Origin: Polyangiaceae bacterium
GTDB lineage: Bacteria; Myxococcota; Polyangia; Polyangiales; Polyangiaceae
Direction of reading: 5' to 3'
Length of the DNA stretch: 5,804 nt
NCBI GenBank assembly: GCA_025936205.1
Contig: JAICTU010000543.1
Coordinates: forward strand, 1 to 5,804
The notes under the pieces are model-generated. The model ran no database searches. It saw only the letters and a program-made list of their open reading frames with translations, and was not told the origin of the DNA. Below are positions 1 to 5,600 of the stretch, piece after piece. How positions within the stretch are numbered: the stretch's first letter is position 1; each line of letters opens with the position of its first letter. A program made the position numbers and the translations under genes.

Positions 1-422
1 CGCTGTTTGCGGTCGTGCAAGGCTTCAGCGCGAGCGGCGCGCCGGCGGCACTGTTCGTTCGCTTTCCGCTGCTCGCGAGCGCGGCGTCGTCCGAAGGCGG
101 GACGAGCTGGCTCGGCTGGCTGCGCCTGGCGGGCATCTTCCTGATCGGTTCGAACCTGGTCTCGAACGTGCCCTTCATCCTGGTCGTGCGGGATCAAATG
201 GCGACGCTGCCCGATCCACGCCTGGGTTGGGAGTTGCTGGCCATGGCCTCGACCTTCGCGGGCAACCTGACCTTGATCGGTTCGGTGGCGAACGTGATCG
301 TTGCGGAGGCGGGCCGCGACGTGGGCGGGATTGGTTTCTGGGAGTACCTGCGCGTGGGCCTGCCGGTGGCGCTATCGACGACGCTGCTGGGCGTCGCCTG
401 GCTCGTGCTCGTGACGCACTAG
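1..422 (+). CDS. ArsB/CitT-family (SLC13-like) anion transporter, C-terminal part, cut by left edge
   Basis: This is the C-terminal end of an inner-membrane anion transporter. The frame is open from base 3, the first complete codon, to a TAG at 420-422, giving 139 visible residues; the start lies to the left of the window. The GTG at 15 is an internal valine, not a start. The sequence shows hydrophobic segments around visible residues 40-55, 75-100 and 118-138. It also has two family-like stretches: GSNLVSNVPFILVV, the S-N-x-P re-entrant-type motif, and STFAGNLTLIGSVANVIVAE, which matches the second half-repeat of ArsB/NhaD/CitT permeases (CitMHS-type, COG1055). The ending, FWEYLRVGLPVAL and then a last membrane helix, is typical of proteins annotated as anion transporter or YbiR-like. 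The substrate (arsenite, dicarboxylate, citrate or other) cannot be read from this fragment. It is the only plus-strand gene here and converges with the DUF1552 gene. Confidence 0.85.
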   Translation, partial: LFAVVQGFSASGAPAALFVRFPLLASAASSEGGTSWLGWLRLAGIFLIGSNLVSNVPFILVVRDQMATLPDPRLGWELLAMASTFAGNLTLIGSVANVIVAEAGRDVGGIGFWEYLRVGLPVALSTTLLGVAWLVLVTH

Positions 423-425
423 CGT

Positions 426-465
426 GGCGCGCGGCGCCCCGAGCTGCCGCTCAGCGATGTGCGGC
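426..465. other. Two GC-rich hairpins between convergent genes (weak terminator candidate)
   Basis: The 82-nt space between the two convergent stop codons holds two inverted repeats. GGCGC-(GCG)-GCGCC at 426-438 starts three bases after the transporter stop, and GCCGC-(10 nt)-GCGGC lies at 446-465. Both could fold in transcripts of either strand. Neither is followed by a T-run, so they are not classical intrinsic terminators. In high-GC DNA such short repeats often arise by chance. The rest of this gap shows nothing else. Confidence 0.3.
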
Positions 466-504
466 GGAGGCCCGGCCCAAATCCTCTGTACTCGCGAAGC
501 GCAT

Positions 505-1857
505 CTACGCGGTCAACCCAGGCAGCGGCCCGGCCTGGCCGAAGTCGGGGTGACCGAATGTGCTCGCTGGGACGTCCATTGCGTTGAGCAATGAGATCAG
601 CAGGCGATTGTTGGGGACACCGCCGAACTCCAGGTAGCGCCCGGTCTTGAAGTAACCGCCCGCGCTGCCGATGGTGACGAAGGGCACGTTCTTGTGCGAG
701 TGCGTGTTGCCCACAGCGAGCTCGTTCCCCCAGACCAGCACGGTGTTGTCGAGCACGGTGCGATCGCCTTCGGTGATCGTCGCCAGCTGCTTCACCAGAT
801 ACGCCACCTTCTCGGCGTACCAGGTCGCGCGCGCGACGAGCTGGTCGTGGGCGGCGGTGTCGCTGGGGCCGCGGTGCGAGAGGTTGTGGCCTTCTGCGCT
901 GCTGCCCAACCAGGGGAAAGGGATGGCGTTGATGGCGGTCGAGAACTGTACGCTCGCAACGCGCGTGAGGTCGCAGGCCAGCGCCACGGCCAGCAGATCC
1001 ATCTGCAGGGTGGCGATGTCCGGCATGTCGTTGGCGTCGTCCACGCCGACCTTGCGCGGCTGCGCCGGCTGATTGCAGAAGGGCCCCGGGCGCACGCTGT
1101 AGTCGAGGCGGCGTACGATGCCGTTCAGGAAGTCGGCGTGCAGCTCGAGCTTCTCGCGATCTTTCACGCTGACGCGGTTCTTCAGCGCGCCGTACTGCGC
1201 TTGAACGGCCGCCATCACCATGCGGCGCTGATCGCGTGCCGCGGCTTGATCGGGCCCATCGAGATCTTTGACGAAGCCCGAGTTGAGGCGCTGAAACACC
1301 TCACCCGGATCGTTCATGGGAGGCACGGGCGCGCCCGGACCGCTGTAGCTGATACGGCCCATCACGTCGGAAGCGGTCGCGCGCACGCCCAGCTCCAGGC
1401 TGGGCAGGAGGGTGGGCGGGTTCAAGCTCTGCACGACCTGCTGATCGACGCTGAGCCCGTTGGCCCAGCCCGCGAGCGAACCATCGCCGTCCGCCATCGT
1501 GCCGGTCTGCAGTTCGCGACCAGTGAACAGACCGCCGAGGCCTTTCTGGTGCGGGCCACCAGGGCCCACCTTGGCCTCCTCCGCCACCGAAATGTCGATG
1601 CCGTGCAGCAGCAACATGCGGTCCTTGAAGTCCGCGAGCGGGGCCAAGATCGGACCGAGCGTGAACTCCGTCTCGGTGGCGCCTACGGGCCAGAAGGAGT
1701 CTTCGATCGTGCCGTTCGGGTTGAACAGCAGCACCAGGCGCTTGGGGCCCGCGGCAGCCTGCTGCGCGCGCGCGGGGAGCGCTTCCAGCAGCGGCAGGGC
1801 CGTGGCTGCACCCGCCAAGAGTTTGGTGAACTGCCTACGGGTCAGCGAACGGCGCAT
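505..1857 (-). CDS. DUF1552 domain protein with twin-arginine signal peptide
   Basis: This is a predicted periplasmic or surface protein of the DUF1552 family (PF07586), 450 residues, about full length for the family. No biochemical role is established. The N-terminus is a clear Tat signal: TRRQFTK at residues 6-12, a hydrophobic stretch at about 13-27, then ALPARA near 26-31 as a likely cleavage site, so export of a folded protein is expected. The body follows the family pattern: LVLLFNPNGTIEDSFWP (41-57) after the signal, LLLHGID (82-88), LQMDLLAVALACDLTRVASVQF (the last third), GHNLSHRG (323-330), NTVLVWGNEL (371-380), NTHSHKNVPF (384-393) and a GxxxNRLLxSLL tail. Start choice: ATG at 1857 has GGAGGA 13 nt upstream. 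An in-frame ATG at 1878 would add seven residues but has no ribosome binding site. DUF1552 genes usually lie next to a DUF1592/DUF1588-type cytochrome-like partner in myxobacteria and planctomycetes; none lies within this window. Downstream it converges with the anion transporter. Confidence 0.9.
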   Translation of the reverse strand: MRRSLTRRQFTKLLAGAATALPLLEALPARAQQAAAGPKRLVLLFNPNGTIEDSFWPVGATETEFTLGPILAPLADFKDRMLLLHGIDISVAEEAKVGPGGPHQKGLGGLFTGRELQTGTMADGDGSLAGWANGLSVDQQVVQSLNPPTLLPSLELGVRATASDVMGRISYSGPGAPVPPMNDPGEVFQRLNSGFVKDLDGPDQAAARDQRRMVMAAVQAQYGALKNRVSVKDREKLELHADFLNGIVRRLDYSVRPGPFCNQPAQPRKVGVDDANDMPDIATLQMDLLAVALACDLTRVASVQFSTAINAIPFPWLGSSAEGHNLSHRGPSDTAAHDQLVARATWYAEKVAYLVKQLATITEGDRTVLDNTVLVWGNELAVGNTHSHKNVPFVTIGSAGGYFKTGRYLEFGGVPNNRLLISLLNAMDVPASTFGHPDFGQAGPLPGLTA

Positions 1858-1870
1858 GTGTACGCAAGCT

Positions 1871-1876
1871 TCCTCC
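1871..1876 (-). promoter_or_regulatory. Ribosome binding site of the DUF1552 gene
   Basis: GGAGGA on the minus strand is a near-perfect Shine-Dalgarno core. It sits 13 nt from the ATG at 1857, longer than the usual 5-9 nt. It lies just inside an alternative ATG at 1878, so it argues for the 1857 start. Confidence 0.55.
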
Positions 1877-1909
1877 ATGCGCGGCGCTGGCGCAAGGCTA
1901 GCGCGGCCG

Positions 1910-1936
1910 GTGTGCCAGACTGGCAGGGCGCCACAC
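1910..1936. other. Nested inverted repeat in the terC-DUF1552 gap
   Basis: The 161-nt gap between the two genes contains TGCCA-(GAC)-TGGCA at 1913-1925. An outer GTGTG (1910-1914) and CACAC (1932-1936) could pair around the inner CCA-GAC-TGG, leaving an 8-nt bulge. No T-run follows on either strand. It could be a weak transcript end for terC, an operator for the DUF1552 gene, or chance. I see no good sigma-70 promoter in this gap. Confidence 0.3.
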
Positions 1937-2018
1937 GAACCAGCGAGGAACGCTGCCCCTGCGAACGCGCGGTGTCCGTCCGCTCGGCCGCAGCTCTGGC
2001 GCGCGCCCGCGGAATCTT

Positions 2019-3011
2019 TCAGCTCGGTTCTGCGGGATCCGGGCGGTGCTGCTCGGAGTCTGCCGAATGCTTGTCGCCAAGCAGAGAAGCGAGCACGCCG
2101 ATCGTGACGGCGCCGAGGATCACCGCCAGGGACACCAGGTTGGGCAGCACGTACACGTCGTGCAGCAGCATCTTCACGCCGATGAACAGCAGCACGAAGG
2201 CCAGGGCAACCTTCAAGTGCCGGAAGCGGCCCATCATGCTCTCCAGCACGAAGTACAGCGAGCGCAGGCCGAGGATGGCGAAGATGTTCGAAGTGAAGAC
2301 GATGAAGCTGTCCGTGGTGATGGCCAGGATCGCGGGGATCGAGTCCAGCGCGAAGATCACGTCCGTGCCCTCGACCGCGATCAGCACCAACCCCAGCCGC
2401 GTGAGCATGCGGCGGCCATTGTCGCGCACCGTCAGCGCCGAGCCGTGGTCGCCGGGAGCGACCGGCAACAGCCGACGCGCGAGGCGAATGAAGCGGCTCT
2501 GCTCCGGATCCTCGTCTTCCTTGTTGCCGAACAAGCTGATGCCCGTGTAGGTCAGGTAGGCGCCAAAGATGTAGAACACCCAGCTGAAGTGGTGCACCAA
2601 CCACGAGCCGCCGAGGATCATCCCGGCGCGCAGCAGCACGGCGCCCACGATGCCCCAGAAGAGCACGCGATGCCGGTAGCGGGGATCGACGCGGAAGGCG
2701 CGGAACACCAGCGCGATCACGAAGATGTTGTCGACGCTGAGGGACTCCTCCAGCACGTAGCCGGTGAGATACAGGAGCGCGGCGTCGCCACCGCCGATGC
2801 CGTGGGCTCGCGAGAGGCGCGCACCGAACCAGTGCCCCTCGTAGATCATGTACACGACGCCGGTGAACGCGAGCCCGACGGCGATCCAGACCAGCGTCCA
2901 CACCCCCGCCTCGCGCCAGGTGACCTGGCGCGCTTGGCGATGGAAGACACCCAGGTCCAACATCAACAAAGCGACGATCAGGGCCGTGAAACCCAGCCAG
3001 AGCCAACCCAT
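2019..3011 (-). CDS. terC: TerC/Alx-family integral membrane protein (probable metal ion transporter)
   Basis: This polytopic inner-membrane protein of the TerC family (PF03741) has 330 residues, close to E. coli Alx. Family members are linked to tellurite resistance (TerC) and manganese export or homeostasis (Alx, YkoY-type); which ion this one moves is not visible. Hallmarks seen are the acidic membrane motifs YVLEESLSVDNIFVIAL (85-101) and VEGTDVIFALDSIPAILAIT (213-232), the latter close to the family signature. Hydrophobic segments lie at about 2-22, 37-57, 78-104, 115-138, 144-161, 203-231, 235-257, 267-283 and 288-311. A charged loop (162-202) separates the two halves, and a hydrophilic tail (312-330) follows. 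Start choice: ATG at 3011 gives the normal TerC N-terminus. Its upstream region has only a weak AAGAA 7 nt away. Earlier in-frame starts, such as TTG at 3089, would overlap kup and add non-family residues. It lies 55 nt after kup on the same strand, so co-transcription is plausible. Confidence 0.92.
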   Translation of the reverse strand: MGWLWLGFTALIVALLMLDLGVFHRQARQVTWREAGVWTLVWIAVGLAFTGVVYMIYEGHWFGARLSRAHGIGGGDAALLYLTGYVLEESLSVDNIFVIALVFRAFRVDPRYRHRVLFWGIVGAVLLRAGMILGGSWLVHHFSWVFYIFGAYLTYTGISLFGNKEDEDPEQSRFIRLARRLLPVAPGDHGSALTVRDNGRRMLTRLGLVLIAVEGTDVIFALDSIPAILAITTDSFIVFTSNIFAILGLRSLYFVLESMMGRFRHLKVALAFVLLFIGVKMLLHDVYVLPNLVSLAVILGAVTIGVLASLLGDKHSADSEQHRPDPAEPS

Positions 3012-3023
3012 CACGATGTTCTT

Positions 3024-3037
3024 GGCACAAAAGCGCC
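3024..3037 (-). other. Hairpin immediately upstream of terC
   Basis: In the kup-terC gap the minus strand reads GGCGC-TTTT-GTGCC, a 5-bp stem (one G-U pair) with a four-U loop. It ends 12 nt before the terC ATG, next to the weak Shine-Dalgarno. It might tune terC translation or be incidental. The 55-nt gap is too short for a yybP-ykoY-type manganese riboswitch, which often precedes TerC-family genes. Confidence 0.35.
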
Positions 3038-3066
3038 CCGGCCGTCCGACAATCTGCCGAGATCCG

Positions 3067-4953
3067 CTAGAGCGCGATCTGCGTGCCAATCTCCATCACG
3101 CGATCCGGGGGGATGTTGAAGAAGCGTGTGGCAGGCTGTGAGCTGCGAGCGAGAAAGGAAAACAGGACGGCTCGCCAGCTGTGCAGACTGCTGCGGTCCG
3201 CCACGATCAGGTGCTCGCGGCCCAGGAAAAAGGTGACCTCATCCAGGCGAGTGATGAGACCGGATCGCCGCACCAGCTCGGGGGCGTCGGGCTGCTCCAT
3301 GAACCCATAGCGCCCCACCACGCGCCAGAACCCCGGGGCCACCTCTTCGACCCGGACCCGTTCGCTGTCCTGCACGCGGGCCGCGTCGTCCGTGACGATG
3401 GTCAGGAACACGACGTTCTCGTGCAGGACGTGGTTGTGGTTGAAGTTATGGAGCAGGGCCGGGGGCGTGCCATCGACCTGTCCCGTCATGAAGACCGCCG
3501 CCCCGGGGACGCGTGTGGGCGCCTTTTTTGCGATGATCGCGAAAAATTCGCCCAACGGGAGCAGCTCGCGGCGGAACCGCTCAGCGAGCAGCTGCCGACC
3601 GTTATGCCAGGTGGTCATCACCAGCGAGAGCCCCGCGCCCAGCAACAGCGGGAACCAGCCCCCATGGCTCACCTTCTCTAGATTGGCAGACAGGAATGCG
3701 CCTTCGATCAGCAAGAATCCGCAGGTGACGGCCCAGCCGCGCAGCGCGCTCCAGCCCCAGGAGCGTGCGACATTGTACGCCAGCAGAGTGGTGATCACCA
3801 TCGAGAGGATCACCGCGATGCCGTAAGCAGAGGCCAGTCTGCTGGAGGAGCCGAAGCTCAGCACCAGACCGATCGTGACCAGCATGAGCATCCAGTTGAT
3901 GAAAGGGACGTAGATCTGTCCCTCCTGCTGGGCGCTGGTATGCAGCACGTTGACGCGCGGTAGGAGCCCGAGCATCGAAGCCTGCCGCGTGAGCGAGTAC
4001 ACGCCCGAGATCAACGCCTGGGAGGCGATCACGGCGGCTGCGGTAGACAGCACCACCAGCGGATAAAGGGCCCAGGTCGGAGCCATGCGGAAGAAGGGAT
4101 TCTGTGCGGCCTCCGGCGCCTGGAGCAGCAGGGCCCCTTGCCCGAAGTAGTTCAGCAGCAGGGCAGGGAAGACCACGTACTTCCAGCCCATCCGGATCGG
4201 CCGCCGTCCGAAGTGCCCGAGATCAGCGTACAGCGCCTCCGCACCGGTCACCGCCAGGAAGACGGCTCCCAGCACGCCGACGCCTGCTCCGTGCCCCTGC
4301 AACAGAAAAGACAGCCCGAGCCAGGGGTTGAGCGCGCGCAGGATCTGCGGAGCGGCGACGATATGGCTGATGCCGAGCACCGCGAGCGCGAAGAACCAGA
4401 CCAACGTGATCGGTCCGAAGATCAACCCGACGGTGGACGTGCCTCGACTCTGCACGGCGAACAGGGCCACCAGCACCAGCACCGTGCTGGGCACCACCAC
4501 GTGCTCCAGGTTGGGAGCTGCCACGGCCAGGCCTTCGATCGCACCGAGCACGGACACTGCCGGAGTGATCGCACCGTCGCCATAGAGCAAAGAAGCCCCG
4601 ATCACTCCAAACAGCATCATCGCTCGCCGGGCCAGCGGGCGCGTCTCCCGCGACATGGCAAGCGCCATCAGGGCCAGGATGCCGCCTTCACCGTGGTTGT
4701 CGGCCTCCAGCACGTAGCGCAGGTATTTGATCGTGACGATCAGCGTCAGCGACCAGAAGATCAGCGACAGCACGCCGAGCACATTGCGCGGCTCGACGGC
4801 GACCCCGTGAAGACCGAAGCACTCCCGCAGCGCGTACAGCGGACTGGTGCCGATGTCGCCATACACGACGCCCAGCGCCGCCAGCGAGAGCCGCAAGAGC
4901 TGGCTCTTGCTTTCCGGAGGCTTCAGCACGGCAGCGGCACTCGTCGACGCCAT
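3067..4953 (-). CDS. kup: Kup potassium uptake protein (low-affinity K+:H+ symporter)
   Basis: Kup (KUP/HAK/KT family, PF02705) takes up K+ with protons across the inner membrane. The protein has 628 residues, against about 622 in E. coli, and is intact. Motifs seen: GVVYGDIGTSPLYAL (28-42) in helix 1, NHGEGGILAL (86-95), GDGAITPAVSVLGAIEG (125-141), VTGAEALYADLGHFG (235-249), NYFGQGALLL (268-277) and YVPFINW (348-354). The membrane part runs to about residue 448. A cytoplasmic domain follows, with the conserved RVPGAAVFMT (481-490), LLHNFNHNHVLHENVVFL (500-517) and an ending, FFNIPPDRVMEIGTQIAL, typical of bacterial Kup. ATG at 4953 gives the family N-terminus although it lacks a clear Shine-Dalgarno. 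The frame stays open for 63 further codons upstream to GTG at 5142, but those residues do not resemble Kup. Oddity: codons 475-477 read GCA AAA AAG, a dnaX-type slippery site. The next gene, terC, starts 55 nt downstream. Confidence 0.97.
   Translation of the reverse strand: MASTSAAAVLKPPESKSQLLRLSLAALGVVYGDIGTSPLYALRECFGLHGVAVEPRNVLGVLSLIFWSLTLIVTIKYLRYVLEADNHGEGGILALMALAMSRETRPLARRAMMLFGVIGASLLYGDGAITPAVSVLGAIEGLAVAAPNLEHVVVPSTVLVLVALFAVQSRGTSTVGLIFGPITLVWFFALAVLGISHIVAAPQILRALNPWLGLSFLLQGHGAGVGVLGAVFLAVTGAEALYADLGHFGRRPIRMGWKYVVFPALLLNYFGQGALLLQAPEAAQNPFFRMAPTWALYPLVVLSTAAAVIASQALISGVYSLTRQASMLGLLPRVNVLHTSAQQEGQIYVPFINWMLMLVTIGLVLSFGSSSRLASAYGIAVILSMVITTLLAYNVARSWGWSALRGWAVTCGFLLIEGAFLSANLEKVSHGGWFPLLLGAGLSLVMTTWHNGRQLLAERFRRELLPLGEFFAIIAKKAPTRVPGAAVFMTGQVDGTPPALLHNFNHNHVLHENVVFLTIVTDDAARVQDSERVRVEEVAPGFWRVVGRYGFMEQPDAPELVRRSGLITRLDEVTFFLGREHLIVADRSSLHSWRAVLFSFLARSSQPATRFFNIPPDRVMEIGTQIAL
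3523..3529 (-). other. Possible -1 frameshift heptamer (A AAA AAG) inside kup
   Basis: The minus strand carries A AAA AAG in the zero frame of kup (end of codon 475, codons 476 and 477), the same slippery heptamer as in E. coli dnaX. A -1 slip would add 25 new residues and stop at TAA (3446-3448), giving a protein of about 502 residues that keeps the membrane part but loses most of the cytoplasmic domain. I see no Shine-Dalgarno-like stimulator upstream. Downstream, CGCCC can pair with GGGCG across 13 nt, but it starts only 1 nt after the heptamer. Function is unproven. Confidence 0.3.
3524..3546. repeat. A/T-flanked inverted repeat inside kup
   Basis: TTTTTTGCGA-(TGA)-TCGCGAAAAA on the plus strand has 10-bp arms with a single T-G wobble position. 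It is an AT-rich patch in otherwise GC-rich DNA and overlaps the slippery A6G run. On the minus strand it encodes FFAIIAKK (residues 470-477). T-runs precede the stem rather than follow it on both strands, so it does not look like a terminator. Confidence 0.5.
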
Positions 4954-5012
4954 CGATAGGGGGTTCGCGGAGACGGCTTCTACCCTGGTCCCGCGAGATC
5001 GCTCAGCAAATG

Positions 5013-5028
5013 TGTACGTCTCTGTACG
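5013..5028 (-). promoter_or_regulatory. CGTACA-GAGA-CGTACA repeat upstream of kup (candidate operator)
   Basis: The minus strand reads CGTACA, GAGA, CGTACA. The two identical hexamers are 10 bp apart, one helical turn, and lie about 60 bp upstream of the kup ATG. Because GTAC is its own complement, the site is also a dyad (GTAC-N6-GTAC). Such an arrangement suits a DNA-binding regulator, but I cannot name one. Confidence 0.35.
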
Positions 5029-5101
5029 GTCGGCGCGCGTGCCGCCGAAGCCCCCCGCCGGGGCGAGCAGCCACAAAACGCCTCGACGCGAGCGGGTGAT
5101 C

Positions 5102-5132
5102 GGCCATTTGGCCTCCTCGGGTGTCAGCCCGA
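5102..5132. other. Two adjacent hairpins downstream of exbD
   Basis: TCGGG-(TGTCAG)-CCCGA lies at 5117-5132, extendable by two more pairs after one mismatch. GGCC-(ATTT)-GGCC lies at 5102-5113, just 3 nt away. They come 49-79 nt after the exbD stop and could slow or end transcription or protect the exbD transcript end. No T-run follows, so a classical intrinsic terminator is not supported. Confidence 0.35.
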
Positions 5133-5180
5133 AGATCATCACAATCCGCCCGCGTCGGTACGCTGGCTCTTCTGGGAGCG

Positions 5181-5588
5181 CTACTCGGTCACGATGGCCA
5201 GGGTCTCGGCACCCGACCCGCGTGCGATATCGAGCAGGCGCACCACCTCGCCATAGGGCGCCTTGTCTTCCGCCTTGAAGAATACAACCTTCTGACGGCG
5301 AGCCTTGAGACGCTCCTGCAGCTTCGCGGCGAGGGCTTCCACCGCCACCGCTTCGCTGTTCACGGTGAGCTCACGGTTGGCCGTGTACTCCACCATGAGC
5401 GCCGAATCCGGGGGCATGGAGGGCGTATCGTCCTCGGCCTTGTCCGGCACCATCATCGGGATGTTCTTGAGCATGGAGGGCGTGAGCACCATGAAGATGA
5501 TGAGCAGCACCAGCACCACGTCGATCAACGGAGTCACGTTGATGTCTGACTTGGGGCCGGATTTCTTGCCGCCGACGTCCATTGCCAT
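5181..5588 (-). CDS. exbD: ExbD/TolR-family biopolymer transport protein (second of a tandem pair)
   Basis: This protein is a component of proton-driven ExbB/ExbD or TolQ/TolR inner-membrane motors, which energise TonB-dependent transport or envelope functions. It has 135 residues, normal for the family (PF02472). The N-terminal cytoplasmic tail ends in SDINVTPLIDVVLVLLIIFMV (14-34), with one membrane helix at about 18-37 carrying D23, the expected proton-conducting aspartate. The rest is periplasmic and has the conserved block VVFFKAEDKAPYGEVVRLLD (101-120). ATG at 5588 has AGAGGT 6 nt upstream; a second ATG two codons later is less well placed. It follows the other exbD by 12 nt and is clearly in the same operon. 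Its ending LAIVTE is a typical family C-terminus. Whether it behaves as ExbD or TolR cannot be told without the neighbouring motor genes. Confidence 0.93.
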   Translation of the reverse strand: MAMDVGGKKSGPKSDINVTPLIDVVLVLLIIFMVLTPSMLKNIPMMVPDKAEDDTPSMPPDSALMVEYTANRELTVNSEAVAVEALAAKLQERLKARRQKVVFFKAEDKAPYGEVVRLLDIARGSGAETLAIVTE

Positions 5589-5594
5589 GGGAAG

Positions 5595-5600
5595 ACCTCT
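5595..5600 (-). promoter_or_regulatory. Ribosome binding site of the complete exbD
   Basis: AGAGGT on the minus strand sits 6 nt before the ATG at 5588. It directly abuts the TAG stop of the preceding exbD, which suggests that the two genes are translationally coupled. Confidence 0.7.

Larger units (their letters stand above)
4954..5180 (-). promoter_or_regulatory. Intergenic region upstream of kup, probable promoter region
   Basis: This 227-nt space separates exbD from kup and is the most likely place for a kup or kup-terC promoter. It contains two adjacent hairpins just after exbD (5102-5132) and a phased CGTACA repeat (5013-5028). I see no convincing -35/-10 pair; TTTGCT at about 5006-5011 with CAGGGT 17 nt downstream on the minus strand is a poor match. 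I do not recognise a known riboswitch. The kup frame is open through the first 189 bases upstream of its start, but the encoded residues look non-family. Confidence 0.4.

Noticed and set aside
1904..1924. Possible sigma-54 promoter (TGG-CAC, GC 10 nt later) before the DUF1552 gene on the minus strand.
   Set aside because: Only GG-N10-GC matches; the TTGC part of the -12 element is absent. Such matches are frequent in this base composition.
694..2550. Long plus-strand open frame (618 codons) antisense to the DUF1552 gene and terC.
   Set aside because: Composition is typical of a GC-rich shadow, with no recognisable domain and no ribosome site noted; both genes on the other strand are clear family members.
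1858..3030. A 391-codon open extension upstream of the DUF1552 gene in its own frame, which would make an 841-residue protein overlapping terC.
   Set aside because: The extension is Arg/Pro/Ala-rich with no family features, and it overlaps terC in another frame. The Tat signal and Shine-Dalgarno fix the real start near 1857.
3012..3066. A manganese (yybP-ykoY) riboswitch before the TerC-family gene.
   Set aside because: The gap is only 55 nt, too short for the motif, and I see none of its conserved loops.
2046..3119. Plus-strand open frame of 357 codons antisense to terC.
   Set aside because: It is His/Gln/Asp/Glu/Arg-rich, as expected for the reverse complement of membrane-protein codons in high-GC DNA. 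The TerC frame explains the region.
4138..4959. Plus-strand 273-codon open frame antisense to the start of kup.
   Set aside because: It is rich in Gln, His, Arg and Asp with no domain, and is the shadow of kup membrane helices.
4954..5142. In-frame 63-codon extension of kup starting at GTG 5142 (followed by ATG).
   Set aside because: The residues are unlike Kup N-termini, and the ATG at 4953 gives a normal-length 628-residue protein. It stays open probably because of the base composition.
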